Assembly (NCBI GenBank): GCA_002382325.1
Contig: DGAG01000003.1
Span: forward strand, 1 to 64,000
Reading direction: 5' to 3'
Source of the DNA: Epsilonproteobacteria bacterium UBA4036
GTDB lineage: Bacteria; Campylobacterota; Campylobacteria; Campylobacterales; Arcobacteraceae
Length of the DNA stretch: 64,000 bases
Below are positions 27,865 to 37,453 of this stretch, piece after piece. How positions within the stretch are numbered: the first letter of the stretch is position 1; every line of letters starts with the position of its first letter. Both the position numbers and the translations under genes were made by a program. The notes under the pieces were generated by a model. The model made no database searches, was not told the DNA's origin, and saw only the letters and a list, made by a program, of their open reading frames with translations.

Positions 27865-30800
27865 TTACCCTTCAAGCTCATCTGAATAATCAGCAGCAGC
27901 CATTCGAGTTAATTGTCGATATCGGTATTGAGCCTCTTTTTTATTTTGTAACAATAATGCTTCCGCATGTTCTGGGTTAAGTTTTTTCAACGAGTTATAT
28001 CGTGTTTCTTGTAATAAGAACTCTTCGTATCTGTCCCAGTTTGGTTTTTTACCAAAAATTTTGATTGGGTTTTCACCTTTTTCAACTTTTCTTGGATCAA
28101 AGATATAAATTGGCCAGTATCCACAATCAGTAGCTAATTGTCCTTGATCAACTGATTTCATCAATCCACCTTTAATACCGTGTGCAATACAAGGAGAGTA
28201 CGCAATAATTAAAGAAGGTCCATTATACTCTTCTGCTTCTTTAAGGGCTTGTGCTACTTGTTTTTGGTTTGCTCGAGAGTTGATTTGTGCCACATAGATG
28301 TTTCCATAGGTCATAGAAATATACCCTAAATCTTTTTTCGCATTGGGTTTACCGTCATTAGTAAAGTCAGCAATAGAACCAGTACGTGCAGCTTTAGATG
28401 ATTGTCCACCTGTATTTGAGTACACTTCTGTATCAACCACTAAAACATTTACATTTTGTCCCGTTGAAAGTACGTGGTCTAATCCACCGTAACCGATGTC
28501 ATATGCCCAACCATCTCCACCGATGATCCATTGAGATTTTCTTACGATGTATTTTCTAAGACTTAATAAATCTTTTACACCTGGTAAATCTTGGTTTTGC
28601 TCTAATTGAGGTACCAATTTATCTCTGATTTCTTGAGTTTTAGGACCATTGTTTCTGTTTTCAATCCACTCTTTGTATAAAATTTTAAGTGGGTTGGTAA
28701 CTTTATCCATGGTATCTGTCATAATGATTTGCATTCGGTTTCTGATTGATTCATTTCCGTGGTGCATACCATAACCAAATTCAGCAGTATCTTCAAATAA
28801 AGAGTTCGCCCATGCTGGTCCTTCCCCTTTTGCATTTTTTGTATATGGAGTTGATGGTGCTGATGCTGAGTAAATTGAAGTACACCCAGTTGCATTGGCA
28901 ATCATCATTCTATCCCCAAACATTTGTGTTGCTAAAGTGATGTATGGAGTTTCTCCACATCCTGGACATGCACTGTGGAATTCAAATAAGGGTTTAGCAA
29001 ATTGAGAACCTTTTACGCTGTCTTTTTCTATTAAGTAATCTTTGTATGTTACATCATTGAATAAGTAATCGGCGTTTTCTTGTTCTCCCTCTTTTTCCAT
29101 CTCTTCGTAAGGAACCATCACTAAAGATTTGTCTTTTGTAGGACAAATATCTACACAAACATTACATCCTGTACAGTCCATAATAGATACTTGGATTTTA
29201 AATTTCAATCCTTTGTCTTTGAGACCTTTACCTGTGGCATCTAAGTTGTGCGCTTTTACACCTTCTGGTGCATTTTCAAACTCTTTTTCATCCATTAAGA
29301 ACGGTCGAATAACCGAGTGCGGACACTCAAATGAACATTGATTACATTGAATACAGTTCTCTTCAATCCATTGAGGAACCATCGTTGCAATGGCTCGTTT
29401 TTCATATTTTGTGGTACCGTTTTCAAATGTTCCATCTTCTCTGTTTGTAAAAATAGAAACAGGTAAAGTATCTCCTTTTGCTGCATTAACGACTTTTGCA
29501 AAGTTTTCAACAAAATCACTTCCCACATATTTAGAGTTAACAATTAAAGGACCACCTTCAAGTTTTGACCACTCAGAATTTACTTCAACTTTAACCAATC
29601 CCGCTTCACCTGAATCAATCGCAGCGTAGTTCATTTGAACGATTTCATCCCCTTTATTTCCATACGCTTTTTTCGCATACTCTTTCATATACGTTTTAGC
29701 TTCTTCATAGGGGATAACATCGGCAAGTTTAAAGAATGCAGCTTGCATAATGGTGTTTGTTCTTGTCCCTAATCCAATATCTCGAGCTAATTTTGTTGCA
29801 TTGATGATATAAAAGTTTACTTCTTTATCGGCTAAGATTTTTTTAACTCGGTCAGGAATTCTTTGTGCCACTTCTTGGGCTGTATGAATAGAGTTAAGTA
29901 AGAAAGTCCCGCCTTTTCTGATTTTATCGATTACTTCATATTGCTCTAAGTAAACCTCTTTAGAACAGGCGACAAAACTTGGATTGGATACAAGGTATGT
30001 TGATCGAATTGGGTCTTTGCTGAATCTTAAGTGAGATCGTGTATATCCCCCTGATTTTTTTGAATCGTATGCAAAGTAAGCTTGTGCATAAAGATTGGTT
30101 TTATCCCCAATAATTTTTACTGAGTTTTTATTTGCCCCAACAGTACCATCAGCACCAAGTCCGTAGAATAAACACTCTCTTACTTCATCAGAAACAACCG
30201 ATACATTTTCTCCTACTGGAATCGATGTAAACGTAACGTCATCGTTGATTCCTACTGTGAAGTTGTCTTTTGAATCTTCTTTGGCTAAGTTGTCATATAA
30301 CGCAATGATTTGTGCAGGAGGAACATCTTTTGAAGATAATCCGTATCGCCCACCAATAATTTTTGGTTTTTTAGCTTCATTATAAAATACTGATTTAATA
30401 TCTAAGTATAATGGCTCACCTAAACTTCCTGGCTCTTTGGTTCTATCTAAAACACAAATTCGCTCAACAGATTTTGGCAATACATTCATAAAGTATTTTA
30501 CACTAAAAGGTCGGTATAAATGAACGGTTAACAATCCGATTTTTCTGCCTTCTTTGGCTCTTAAGTAATCAATGGTTTCTCGAATGGTTTCATTAACTGA
30601 ACCCATTGCAATAAGAATATCGGTTGCATTTTCATCACCGTAGTAAGTAAATGGCGCGTAGTTTCTTCCTGTTACTTTAGAAATCTCTTGCATATATTCA
30701 TTAACAATATCAGGAACGGCATCGTAAAATTTGTTTTGAGCTTCTCTTCCTTGGAAGTAGATATCGTCATTTTGTGCGGTACCTCGAGTCACAGGTGATT

Positions 30801-31431
30801 CTGGATTTAAAGAAGTATCTCTGAATCGTTGTACGGCTTCTTTATCTAATAATCTATCAAATACAGCATAATCCATGACTTCAATTTTATTGATTTCATG
30901 AGAGGTTCTAAACCCATCAAAAAAGTGCATAAATGGCACTCTTCCTTTAATGGCTGCTAAGTGAGCAATCCCTCCAATATCCATAACTTCTTGAACAGAA
31001 CCAGAGGCTAGCATTGCAAAACCTGTTGCACGTGCTGACATAACATCTTGGTGATCTCCAAAAATAGATAAGGCGTGTGCGGCTAATGCTCTGGCACTGA
31101 CATGAATAACACCCGGTAACAATTGACCGGCAACTTTATACATATTAGGGATTTTCAGTAATAACCCTTGTGATGCTGTATACGTTGTAGTTAACGCACC
31201 TGCTTGTAATGAACCATGAAATGTACCAGCTGCCCCCGCTTCTGATTGCATTTCAATAACTTTAACTGTTGAACCAAAAAGGTTTTTCTTTCCTTGTGTT
31301 GCCCACTTTTCAGTGTTATCTCCCATTTGAGATGATGGAGTAATTGGATACACCCCAGCGACTTCTGTAAAAGCATATGATACATAAGCAGCTGCTTCGT
31401 TTCCATCCATAGTAGCAAAAATTTTAGACAT
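27865..31431 (-). CDS. nifJ: Pyruvate:ferredoxin (flavodoxin) oxidoreductase, single chain
   Basis: Converts pyruvate and CoA to acetyl-CoA, CO2 and reduced ferredoxin or flavodoxin, using thiamine diphosphate and iron-sulfur clusters. 1188 residues in one polypeptide. The pyrimidine-binding part with PITPSSQMGD is at the start; the 4Fe-4S ferredoxin part has CIQCNQCSFECPH and CTGCNVCVDICP near 690-760; the proximal cluster and TPP-binding part has CPGCGETPY and GGDGWAYDIGYGG. This supports a low-oxygen or microaerobic central metabolism. The upstream AT-rich leader and the downstream terminator make it a single-gene unit. Confidence 0.97.
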   Translation of the reverse strand: MSKIFATMDGNEAAAYVSYAFTEVAGVYPITPSSQMGDNTEKWATQGKKNLFGSTVKVIEMQSEAGAAGTFHGSLQAGALTTTYTASQGLLLKIPNMYKVAGQLLPGVIHVSARALAAHALSIFGDHQDVMSARATGFAMLASGSVQEVMDIGGIAHLAAIKGRVPFMHFFDGFRTSHEINKIEVMDYAVFDRLLDKEAVQRFRDTSLNPESPVTRGTAQNDDIYFQGREAQNKFYDAVPDIVNEYMQEISKVTGRNYAPFTYYGDENATDILIAMGSVNETIRETIDYLRAKEGRKIGLLTVHLYRPFSVKYFMNVLPKSVERICVLDRTKEPGSLGEPLYLDIKSVFYNEAKKPKIIGGRYGLSSKDVPPAQIIALYDNLAKEDSKDNFTVGINDDVTFTSIPVGENVSVVSDEVRECLFYGLGADGTVGANKNSVKIIGDKTNLYAQAYFAYDSKKSGGYTRSHLRFSKDPIRSTYLVSNPSFVACSKEVYLEQYEVIDKIRKGGTFLLNSIHTAQEVAQRIPDRVKKILADKEVNFYIINATKLARDIGLGTRTNTIMQAAFFKLADVIPYEEAKTYMKEYAKKAYGNKGDEIVQMNYAAIDSGEAGLVKVEVNSEWSKLEGGPLIVNSKYVGSDFVENFAKVVNAAKGDTLPVSIFTNREDGTFENGTTKYEKRAIATMVPQWIEENCIQCNQCSFECPHSVIRPFLMDEKEFENAPEGVKAHNLDATGKGLKDKGLKFKIQVSIMDCTGCNVCVDICPTKDKSLVMVPYEEMEKEGEQENADYLFNDVTYKDYLIEKDSVKGSQFAKPLFEFHSACPGCGETPYITLATQMFGDRMMIANATGCTSIYSASAPSTPYTKNAKGEGPAWANSLFEDTAEFGYGMHHGNESIRNRMQIIMTDTMDKVTNPLKILYKEWIENRNNGPKTQEIRDKLVPQLEQNQDLPGVKDLLSLRKYIVRKSQWIIGGDGWAYDIGYGGLDHVLSTGQNVNVLVVDTEVYSNTGGQSSKAARTGSIADFTNDGKPNAKKDLGYISMTYGNIYVAQINSRANQKQVAQALKEAEEYNGPSLIIAYSPCIAHGIKGGLMKSVDQGQLATDCGYWPIYIFDPRKVEKGENPIKIFGKKPNWDRYEEFLLQETRYNSLKKLNPEHAEALLLQNKKEAQYRYRQLTRMAAADYSDELEG

Positions 31432-31771
31432 GAACTTTTCCTTATATTTATTGAACGTATAGGATACTTTCTCTTTACTTAATTAAAAATAAAATATTTG
31501 TCCGAAAGATTGGTTTTATAGTATAGATTCAAAAAGAAACAGATAAAGTTTAAATAATTAATTCTTATAATTAAGAATCAGTTAAATAATGACAAAAGTA
31601 TATGAATTAATGAATTTTTAAAGATAATGTACTTTTGATATGTAATAACGATGTAACAAATATGTAAGAAGTATGTATATATGGGCTTAGTTATAAGTAT
31701 ATTAAAATAAACTTATAATATAATTTTAATAAAAGTGCTTTCTGTATTTAAAAATATTTTTTAATATTTAT
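31432..31771. other. Long AT-rich intergenic leader upstream of nifJ
   Basis: 340 bp without a gene. It must hold the nifJ promoter; -10-like AT boxes are too many to pick one safely. Two dyads stand out: ATTCTTATAATTAAGAAT at 31561-31578 (7-bp stem) and TTATAAGT at 31691-31698 against ACTTATAA at 31711-31718. Either could bind a redox or carbon regulator. I see no RNA gene or protein frame here. Confidence 0.5.
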
Positions 31772-32434
31772 TTAAGAAAAAATCTGTTTTTCGATAAGTT
31801 TAACGGCTTCTAACGCATTATTGGCAATAAAAGGGGTATGTTGTTTTAACTCTTCTTCTTTTCCATAGCCACACAATACTCCTACACTGGAAATATTGGC
31901 ACAAGAAGCAGCAATTAAATCCAATTTGGTATCACCAATCATCCAAATATTGGATGAGTTGCTATTGGCGTTCATTAAGTCAAGTGTTCTTAAAATGGGT
32001 TCAGGATGAGGTTTGGGATTTTGGACATGCTCTCTTCCTGTAATATGTTCAAAATAGTTTTTGATATTCATATGCTCCAGCAATGGAATGGTATAGGCTC
32101 CGGTTTTGGTTGTAACCACTGAGAGTCTGGCAAATGAAGTGGCATATTGTAATGATTCAACGGCTTGGTCTAAAAGCAGTGTTTGTGCTTTAGAAATGAG
32201 TCGATAACGTGCTTTATAGACATCAACAAAATCAAAGGCGTATGTTTTGGAGACGCCTAATTGTTCGTACATTATATCCAAAGGGTAACCAATAAGGGCT
32301 TTAATATCTTCTTCATTGCCCTTAAAATCAAAATTCATTTTTTCAAAAGAGTGATAAAAGGTTGATACAATTGCATCGGTTGAGTCAATGAGTGTGCCAT
32401 CTAAGTCAAACAGTATAATTGTGGGTTTTTTCAT
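31772..32434 (-). CDS. HAD-family phosphatase (phosphoglycolate phosphatase-like)
   Basis: 220-residue haloacid-dehalogenase-type phosphatase. Motif I FDLDGTLIDST gives the two catalytic aspartates, motif II is SVVTTKTG, and motif III/IV is PKPHPEPILRT then WMIGDTKLDLIAA. The cap domain matches Gph/PpaX-type enzymes, so phosphoglycolate or a similar small phosphate ester is the probable substrate. I chose the ATG at 32434, just 2 bp after the upstream stop, over a TTG at 32452. It is cotranscribed with the binding-protein gene upstream. Confidence 0.85.
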   Translation of the reverse strand: MKKPTIILFDLDGTLIDSTDAIVSTFYHSFEKMNFDFKGNEEDIKALIGYPLDIMYEQLGVSKTYAFDFVDVYKARYRLISKAQTLLLDQAVESLQYATSFARLSVVTTKTGAYTIPLLEHMNIKNYFEHITGREHVQNPKPHPEPILRTLDLMNANSNSSNIWMIGDTKLDLIAASCANISSVGVLCGYGKEEELKQHTPFIANNALEAVKLIEKQIFS

Positions 32435-32436
32435 GG

Positions 32437-33948
32437 TTACTCTTTTATCCAATCTTTTTGATTATGGGTTATCCTAATAATGGCAGGCTGAATGTTTTTA
32501 ATTTGACTGTTCACTACGGTAATGGAGTTAGGAATATATAAAAACAAGTAGGGAATGTCGTGCGTAATTTTAGCAAAAATTTCTTGATATAAGGTTTGCA
32601 ATTCATTGGAATCAATGGTGACAGAAGCTTTTTCAATAAGTGCATCTACTTCTTTATTGTGATAGCCCACAAAATTAAAAGCGCCTTTTTTATCGCTGTT
32701 ACTGTGCCAAATTGGGTAAGCATCGGGCATCAGAGCCAAACTCCAACCTAAAATCACTGCTTCAAAATTTCGAGGATGAACAACCGTATTTAAAAAGGCT
32801 TGCCACTCCATAACACGTATTTTCATTTGTACACCTATTTTTGCCAATTGGTATTGCAAAATCTCAGCTGCATTAATACGTGTATCGTTGCCTGTATTGG
32901 TGACCACTTCAAAAACCAAAGGATGGGTATCATTGTAACCTGCTTCTAAAAGCAGAGCTTTGGCTTGTTCCAAATTGGGTTTTGGGGCATCAACATTTTC
33001 ATTAAACGCAAAACTGCCGGGTAAAAAAGGTCCTGTACACACTTTGGCATGTCCAAAAAAGAGTATATCGACTAACTCTTGCCGATTAATGGCAAGATTC
33101 AAAGCTTCTCTGACACGTCTATCTTTGAATTTGTCGTTTCTTAAATTAAATCCCAAATAGGTGTAGGCAAAACTGGGTTGTTCGATGATTTTATAATCTT
33201 CTTTAAACTTTTCATCAATTTGTCTGTCTAATTGTAAAGGCGTAAGTCCACCTAAATCCAACAGATTTTGCTTGAGCATCAAAAATGAGGTGGTCGGATC
33301 AGGTAAAAATTTGTATAAAATGGTATTGATTTTAGGTTTACCTTCAAAATAGTCTTCATTGGCAATGAGTTCAATATCGGAAGAGGGTTTGAACGTTTTA
33401 AGTTTATATGACCCTGTTCCTATGGGGTTTTTATTAAAATCGCTTTTCATTAAATCTTTTTCTTGATGCAAAATATGTTTGGGTAAAATACCTACCAGCC
33501 AAATCTCTAAGGCTTTAAAATAAGGCTGAGTATAGATAATTTCAAGCGTATAATCATCAAGTGCTGTAACACTTTTGACGTTGGTGTAATTTGAAGCAAT
33601 GGAGGTATAAATATGGGGATTTTTTATCGTATCATAGGTAAAAACAACATCGTGTGCTGTAAAAGGAGTTTTGTCGTGCCACAGAACATCTTTTCGTAGG
33701 TGTACGATTAAATGAGTTTTGGTTTTAAATTCATAAGAAGAGGCCAATTCAGTGGTAATTTTTCCATGAACGTCATATTTAAACAGACCATTAAACAGCC
33801 ATTGACTGATCTCACTGCTGGCAGAGTCATTGGATAAAATAGGGTTAAGACGACTGGGATTTGAACTCATGGATAAGTTTAATGTACTTGCTGTTAATAA
33901 AGTGAAAAGTGAAAGGTGAAAAGTGAAGAGTATAATAAATTTTTTCAT
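32437..33948 (-). CDS. Peptide/nickel-type ABC transporter substrate-binding protein
   Basis: Family-5 extracellular solute-binding protein (OppA/DppA/NikA type), 503 residues from the ATG at 33948. The start gives a signal peptide (MKKFIILFTFHLSLFTLLTAS); the frame continues upstream to 34119 but that part overlaps the rpsI terminator and gene and is not coding. Typical segments are RLNPILSNDSASSEISQWLFNGLF, the VREALNLAINRQELVDILFFG hinge and the LYIPNSITVV end. No permease or ATPase gene is adjacent, so it is an orphan receptor; substrate unknown. Its signal peptide is encoded by a repeat-like tract. Confidence 0.85.
   Translation of the reverse strand: MKKFIILFTFHLSLFTLLTASTLNLSMSSNPSRLNPILSNDSASSEISQWLFNGLFKYDVHGKITTELASSYEFKTKTHLIVHLRKDVLWHDKTPFTAHDVVFTYDTIKNPHIYTSIASNYTNVKSVTALDDYTLEIIYTQPYFKALEIWLVGILPKHILHQEKDLMKSDFNKNPIGTGSYKLKTFKPSSDIELIANEDYFEGKPKINTILYKFLPDPTTSFLMLKQNLLDLGGLTPLQLDRQIDEKFKEDYKIIEQPSFAYTYLGFNLRNDKFKDRRVREALNLAINRQELVDILFFGHAKVCTGPFLPGSFAFNENVDAPKPNLEQAKALLLEAGYNDTHPLVFEVVTNTGNDTRINAAEILQYQLAKIGVQMKIRVMEWQAFLNTVVHPRNFEAVILGWSLALMPDAYPIWHSNSDKKGAFNFVGYHNKEVDALIEKASVTIDSNELQTLYQEIFAKITHDIPYLFLYIPNSITVVNSQIKNIQPAIIRITHNQKDWIKE
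33898..33935. repeat. AGTGAAAAGTGAAAGG tract inside a signal-peptide coding region
   Basis: Tandem AGTGAAAAGTGAAAGG-type units lie exactly where the binding-protein signal peptide is encoded (residues about 5-16, rich in Phe, Leu, Thr, His, Ser). The tract resembles the intergenic repeats at 25505 and 44400. This may be chance hydrophobic codon use, or a captured repeat. Confidence 0.4.
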
Positions 33949-33972
33949 GGGGTATTGTACTGTTTTTTGTAT

Positions 33973-34001
33973 AAAAAAAGGAGCAACAATCGTTGCTCCT
34001 T
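33973..34001 (-). terminator. Intrinsic terminator of rplM-rpsI
   Basis: Perfect 10-bp stem AAGGAGCAAC (33978-33987) / GTTGCTCCTT (33992-34001), 4-nt loop, then a run of seven T on the minus strand. It starts 26 bp after the rpsI stop. Confidence 0.9.
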
Positions 34002-34027
34002 GTAAAATGGCTTGAAAAAAAGACCAA

Positions 34028-34417
34028 TTATCTTTTTGAAAATTGGCTGCTTTTTCTTGCTTTCTTTTTACCAAATTTCTTTCTTTCAACAGATCTTGAA
34101 TCTCTTGTAAGTAATCCATGTGGTTTTAAAATGGTTCTAAATTGCTCATCAAAAGCAACTAAAGCTCTTGAAATACCGTGTCTAACAGCGTCTGCTTGTG
34201 AAGAATATCCTCCACCTAATGTTTTAACAACAATATTTACAGAAGTCTCTTGTTTTGCTACTTCTAATGGTTGAGTAACTCTTTTTTTAATTGACTCATG
34301 TCCACCTAACCACGCATCTAAAGATTGACCGTTAATTGTAAGTTGACCGTTTCCAGCTTCTAACCATACTTTCGCGATAGAAGTTTTTCTTCGTCCAGTT
34401 GCATATACTTTTGCCAT
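34028..34417 (-). CDS. rpsI: 30S ribosomal protein S9
   Basis: 129-residue ribosomal protein with the S9 signature [19 protein letters not shown] and the basic C-terminal tail [17 protein letters not shown] that reaches the P-site tRNA. Follows rplM by 5 bp, the usual bacterial pair. Confidence 0.97.
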   Translation of the reverse strand: MAKVYATGRRKTSIAKVWLEAGNGQLTINGQSLDAWLGGHESIKKRVTQPLEVAKQETSVNIVVKTLGGGYSSQADAVRHGISRALVAFDEQFRTILKPHGLLTRDSRSVERKKFGKKKARKSSQFSKR

Positions 34418-34422
34418 GAGTC

Positions 34423-34842
34423 TTATCCTTTAATTTGAGCAGTGTGTGGGTGTTCAGCACCTGCATATACTTTTAATTTTTTTAACATTGCTTTACCAAG
34501 AGTAGTTTTTGGTAGCATCCCTCGTGTAGCTAATTTGTAAAGCTTTTCAGGGTTTTTTTCAAACATTTCAGACATTTTGTGAGTTTTAGTACTTCCAAAG
34601 TATCCTGAGTGTGTGTAGTAATTTTTAACTTCCAGTTTGTTTCCTGAAAATTTTGCTTTTGAAGCATTGATAATGATTACGTTGTCTCCACAATCTACAT
34701 GAGGTGTAAAATATGGTTTATTTTTTCCTCTTAAAATTGAAGCAGCTTCTGTAATAATTCTTCCGAATACTTTATCAGTTGCGTCAATTACTATCCAATC
34801 TCTATTGATTTCGTTAGCTTTCGCCATTTGAGTAAATTTCAT
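34423..34842 (-). CDS. rplM: 50S ribosomal protein L13
   Basis: 139-residue early-assembly protein of the large subunit; family segments [15 protein letters not shown], the [23 protein letters not shown] stretch and [22 protein letters not shown] are present. First gene of the rplM-rpsI pair. Confidence 0.97.
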   Translation of the reverse strand: MKFTQMAKANEINRDWIVIDATDKVFGRIITEAASILRGKNKPYFTPHVDCGDNVIIINASKAKFSGNKLEVKNYYTHSGYFGSTKTHKMSEMFEKNPEKLYKLATRGMLPKTTLGKAMLKKLKVYAGAEHPHTAQIKG

Positions 34843-34924
34843 CTATTTTCTCCGATTTATTTATGAGGTCGAATAATAGTGTAGTAAAGCTTATGAATAA
34901 CTTAAATTAAGTAAAATTTAAAAT

Positions 34925-36319
34925 TTATTTGAATTTTACAATAAATTTAGAACCAAAATTGAGTTCACTCTCAATTTGTAAGTCAAAATGGTGCAATCGT
35001 AAAATCTTTAAAACGATAAACAACCCTAAGCCTAAAGAGTTGTTCCAGTTATTTTTTGAAACACGATAAAACTTATTTTTAATTTTTTCTAACTCTTTTG
35101 AGTCAATACCAATACCCATATCAATCACTTTGATATCTTCTGGTGTGAGTTCAATGGTCACTTTATCTTCGGAATATTTTAAGGCATTTTCAATTAAATT
35201 GCCAAGGGCAATTGACATTAAGGTCTCATCAACATTTAACGTAACATCGTCTCCTTCAATGACAATATTACGATTTTTATATTTCTGCTTTAAATCGCTT
35301 ATAATTTCTTGGCACAATTTTTTCATGGAGCAAGGTTTAAAAAACCCTTCTTGTTTGTTCTCTTCAAGTTTTAAACTCAAACGAAGTCGGTCAATGAGTG
35401 CGGACATTTTATTGGCATTGCTGTAAATCTTTTTTAAAAAACTCTCTCGCATAGTTAAGGGCAGATTTTTATCGGTTAAAATGGTTTCGGTGTAACCTGA
35501 AATAATGGCAATGGGATTTTTAAACTCATGTGAAATGGCTGAAATGATTTCATCTTTTTGTTGATTGGCTAATTTTAGTTTTGCGGTGTGTTTGGATTTG
35601 AGTTTCTCTTTTTTGGAAAGCTTAACTGCCACCTTTCGTAAAAGTTTTGAGATTTGGTAAAACTCTAAGGTATAACTTGAATTGAGTGATTTGAGATTGG
35701 ATTTATTGAGTCCATCTTTTTTAGAGAGTTTGGTTAAAAAAAGTAAGATTTTATCAGTTTGAAGTTGTATACGATTGCTAATAACATAAATAATCAATAA
35801 CGTAAAAAGTAAAAAAACAGCAAAAATAGTACTGATTTGTAAAGTCAAATTCATAAACTGTGCTTCGACGTGCGTAAGATAATCTCCCATACGAATATAA
35901 ATAAGCTGATTATCAACAGAGACTTTTTTAACAACATTGAGCATCTCTTTGTTGAGAGTATCTGATTTTCGAATCACTTTTCCTATGCCTTGTTCATTGA
36001 TATTGACAATCTCTTCTCTGTTAATATGATTGTCCATGGTATTTTTGTCTTTATCGCTTTCTGCAATGACCGTACCCTTTGCATCAATAATGGTGATACG
36101 TAAGTGTGTTTTTTCTTTCAACAGACGTACTTGTGCATCCAAATCATTTAAATGAGTTAATGCCACACTAAAAGCATCAATATTTTGAGAAAGATTTTTT
36201 TCGACCTCTTCAATGTAGGTGGCTTTTAACCAGTAAAAAGTAATAACAGTAACACTTAATAAGATGCTTGAAAAAATCAGAATAAAAGAGCGTAAAAAGA
36301 GTTGATGAATTTTTAACAA
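34925..36319 (-). CDS. PhoR-like sensor histidine kinase of the phosphate regulon
   Basis: 464-residue membrane kinase with TM1 at about 10-32, a periplasmic sensor region (33-155), TM2 at about 160-182, a HAMP-like linker, HisKA with H264 in SHEFKNP and an ATPase domain to the end (N box NLIENALKYS, G1 DMGIGID, G2 GLGLGLF). It overlaps the response-regulator gene by 7 bp and is the last gene of the pst operon, which identifies it as the phosphate-starvation kinase. The large periplasmic domain is unlike E. coli PhoR (which has almost none) and recalls the Campylobacter PhosS type. Confidence 0.88.
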   Translation of the reverse strand: MLKIHQLFLRSFILIFSSILLSVTVITFYWLKATYIEEVEKNLSQNIDAFSVALTHLNDLDAQVRLLKEKTHLRITIIDAKGTVIAESDKDKNTMDNHINREEIVNINEQGIGKVIRKSDTLNKEMLNVVKKVSVDNQLIYIRMGDYLTHVEAQFMNLTLQISTIFAVFLLFTLLIIYVISNRIQLQTDKILLFLTKLSKKDGLNKSNLKSLNSSYTLEFYQISKLLRKVAVKLSKKEKLKSKHTAKLKLANQQKDEIISAISHEFKNPIAIISGYTETILTDKNLPLTMRESFLKKIYSNANKMSALIDRLRLSLKLEENKQEGFFKPCSMKKLCQEIISDLKQKYKNRNIVIEGDDVTLNVDETLMSIALGNLIENALKYSEDKVTIELTPEDIKVIDMGIGIDSKELEKIKNKFYRVSKNNWNNSLGLGLFIVLKILRLHHFDLQIESELNFGSKFIVKFK

Positions 36320-36987
36320 AAAATATAACCCTCGCCGCGAATGGATTTGATGTACTCTTTTTTCCCTTTGGGGTCAATTTTCTCTTTTAATCGTTTAATG
36401 GCAACATTAACGGTTTTAAGTTTTTTATCGTAAGAGTCTTTCCAAACAGCATCAAGAAGATGTTCTCTGGAGAGTAAGATATCTTTGTTTTTAATAAATT
36501 CCAAAAACAAATCGTGTTCTAAATGCGTTAATTCAATGGGTTTTTCATTGATATAAAATTTTTTGTTGGATTTTTTATAGACAATGTCTTTGACTTTTAA
36601 AAGCTCAACCTCTTTTTTACTGCGTTTTAAAACCGCTTTAACACGTGCAGAGAGTTCTTTTAGATTAAAAGGCTTGGTGATATAATCATCGGCATACGAA
36701 GAAAAACCCGTTAGGATATCTTCCTCTTTATCTTTTGCAGTCACGTAAATCACGGGCATATTAAACCCTTTTTGTTTGATGTTTTGGATAAACATAATTC
36801 CATCCATGCCCGGAAGATTTCTGTCCATTAAGATTAAGTCAATCTCCTCTTCTTCCAGAACATGTTCTAACGTGGCATTGACTTGCAAAAAACCAATGGT
36901 TTCAAACCCTTCTTTTTGTAAAGTGTATTCCAGAAGTTCTAAAATATCCTCTTCATCTTCAACTATTAGTATTGTACTCTTTTCCAA
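36313..36987 (-). CDS. PhoB-like response regulator of the phosphate regulon
   Basis: 224-residue OmpR/PhoB-type regulator. Receiver with E10, D11, acceptor D55 in LMDRNLPGMDG and the KPF motif near 104-107; winged helix at about 130-224 ending SIRGEGYIF. It is translated between the psiE-like gene (overlap 29 bp) and the kinase gene, so it is induced with the whole pst operon. Likely binds the direct repeats upstream of pstS. Confidence 0.9.
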   Translation of the reverse strand: MEKSTILIVEDEEDILELLEYTLQKEGFETIGFLQVNATLEHVLEEEEIDLILMDRNLPGMDGIMFIQNIKQKGFNMPVIYVTAKDKEEDILTGFSSYADDYITKPFNLKELSARVKAVLKRSKKEVELLKVKDIVYKKSNKKFYINEKPIELTHLEHDLFLEFIKNKDILLSREHLLDAVWKDSYDKKLKTVNVAIKRLKEKIDPKGKKEYIKSIRGEGYIFC

Positions 36988-37429
36988 GTTTCACCTTAGG
37001 GTTGTCTTCGGTTATTTTTTTAGGCTTTCTGTCGTCTTCGTATTCGATTACGGTATCTTTTGAAATTTTAATGACTCCAGGAGAGTATTTAATCGATAAA
37101 ATTCTAAAGATAAAAAATACAAAAATCACACACAGTAAAAAAGCAATATCAAAATAATCTTTGTTTCTATCTGAAGCCAATATAATAACATCTCGAATCA
37201 AAAAGATGATAAAAATATCAACCACAAATCTCAGTCGTAACTTCTCTTTTTTGATAAAGTCCGACACCATTTTTACGACTTCCATAATCACAATGAACTC
37301 TAACATCAAGATAATGGCTTTGTAAAACTCTAAGTTAATGGATACAATCACAGTGAAAATTATCGCTGCGATTGAGACTTCGTAATTGTTTGCGAAGTAG
37401 TGTTTGATTTTATATACGGATCGTTTCAT
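36959..37429 (-). CDS. PsiE-family (phosphate-starvation-inducible) membrane protein
   Basis: 156 residues with four hydrophobic segments (about 17-33, 37-56, 66-85, 93-111), the layout of PsiE-like proteins, and a polar C-terminal tail (KYSPGVIKISKDTVIEYEDD then Lys-rich). Function of the family is unknown. Placement inside a pst/pho operon supports the assignment. The tail overlaps the next gene by 29 bp, an unusually long overlap that suggests translational coupling. Confidence 0.72.
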   Translation of the reverse strand: MKRSVYKIKHYFANNYEVSIAAIIFTVIVSINLEFYKAIILMLEFIVIMEVVKMVSDFIKKEKLRLRFVVDIFIIFLIRDVIILASDRNKDYFDIAFLLCVIFVFFIFRILSIKYSPGVIKISKDTVIEYEDDRKPKKITEDNPKVKLGKEYNTNS

Positions 37430-37453
37430 ATCGCAATTGTATCATATATTGGT

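Noticed and set aside
33949..34119. N-terminal extension of the peptide-type binding protein
   Set aside because: It runs through the rpsI terminator and coding region; the signal peptide begins at 33948.
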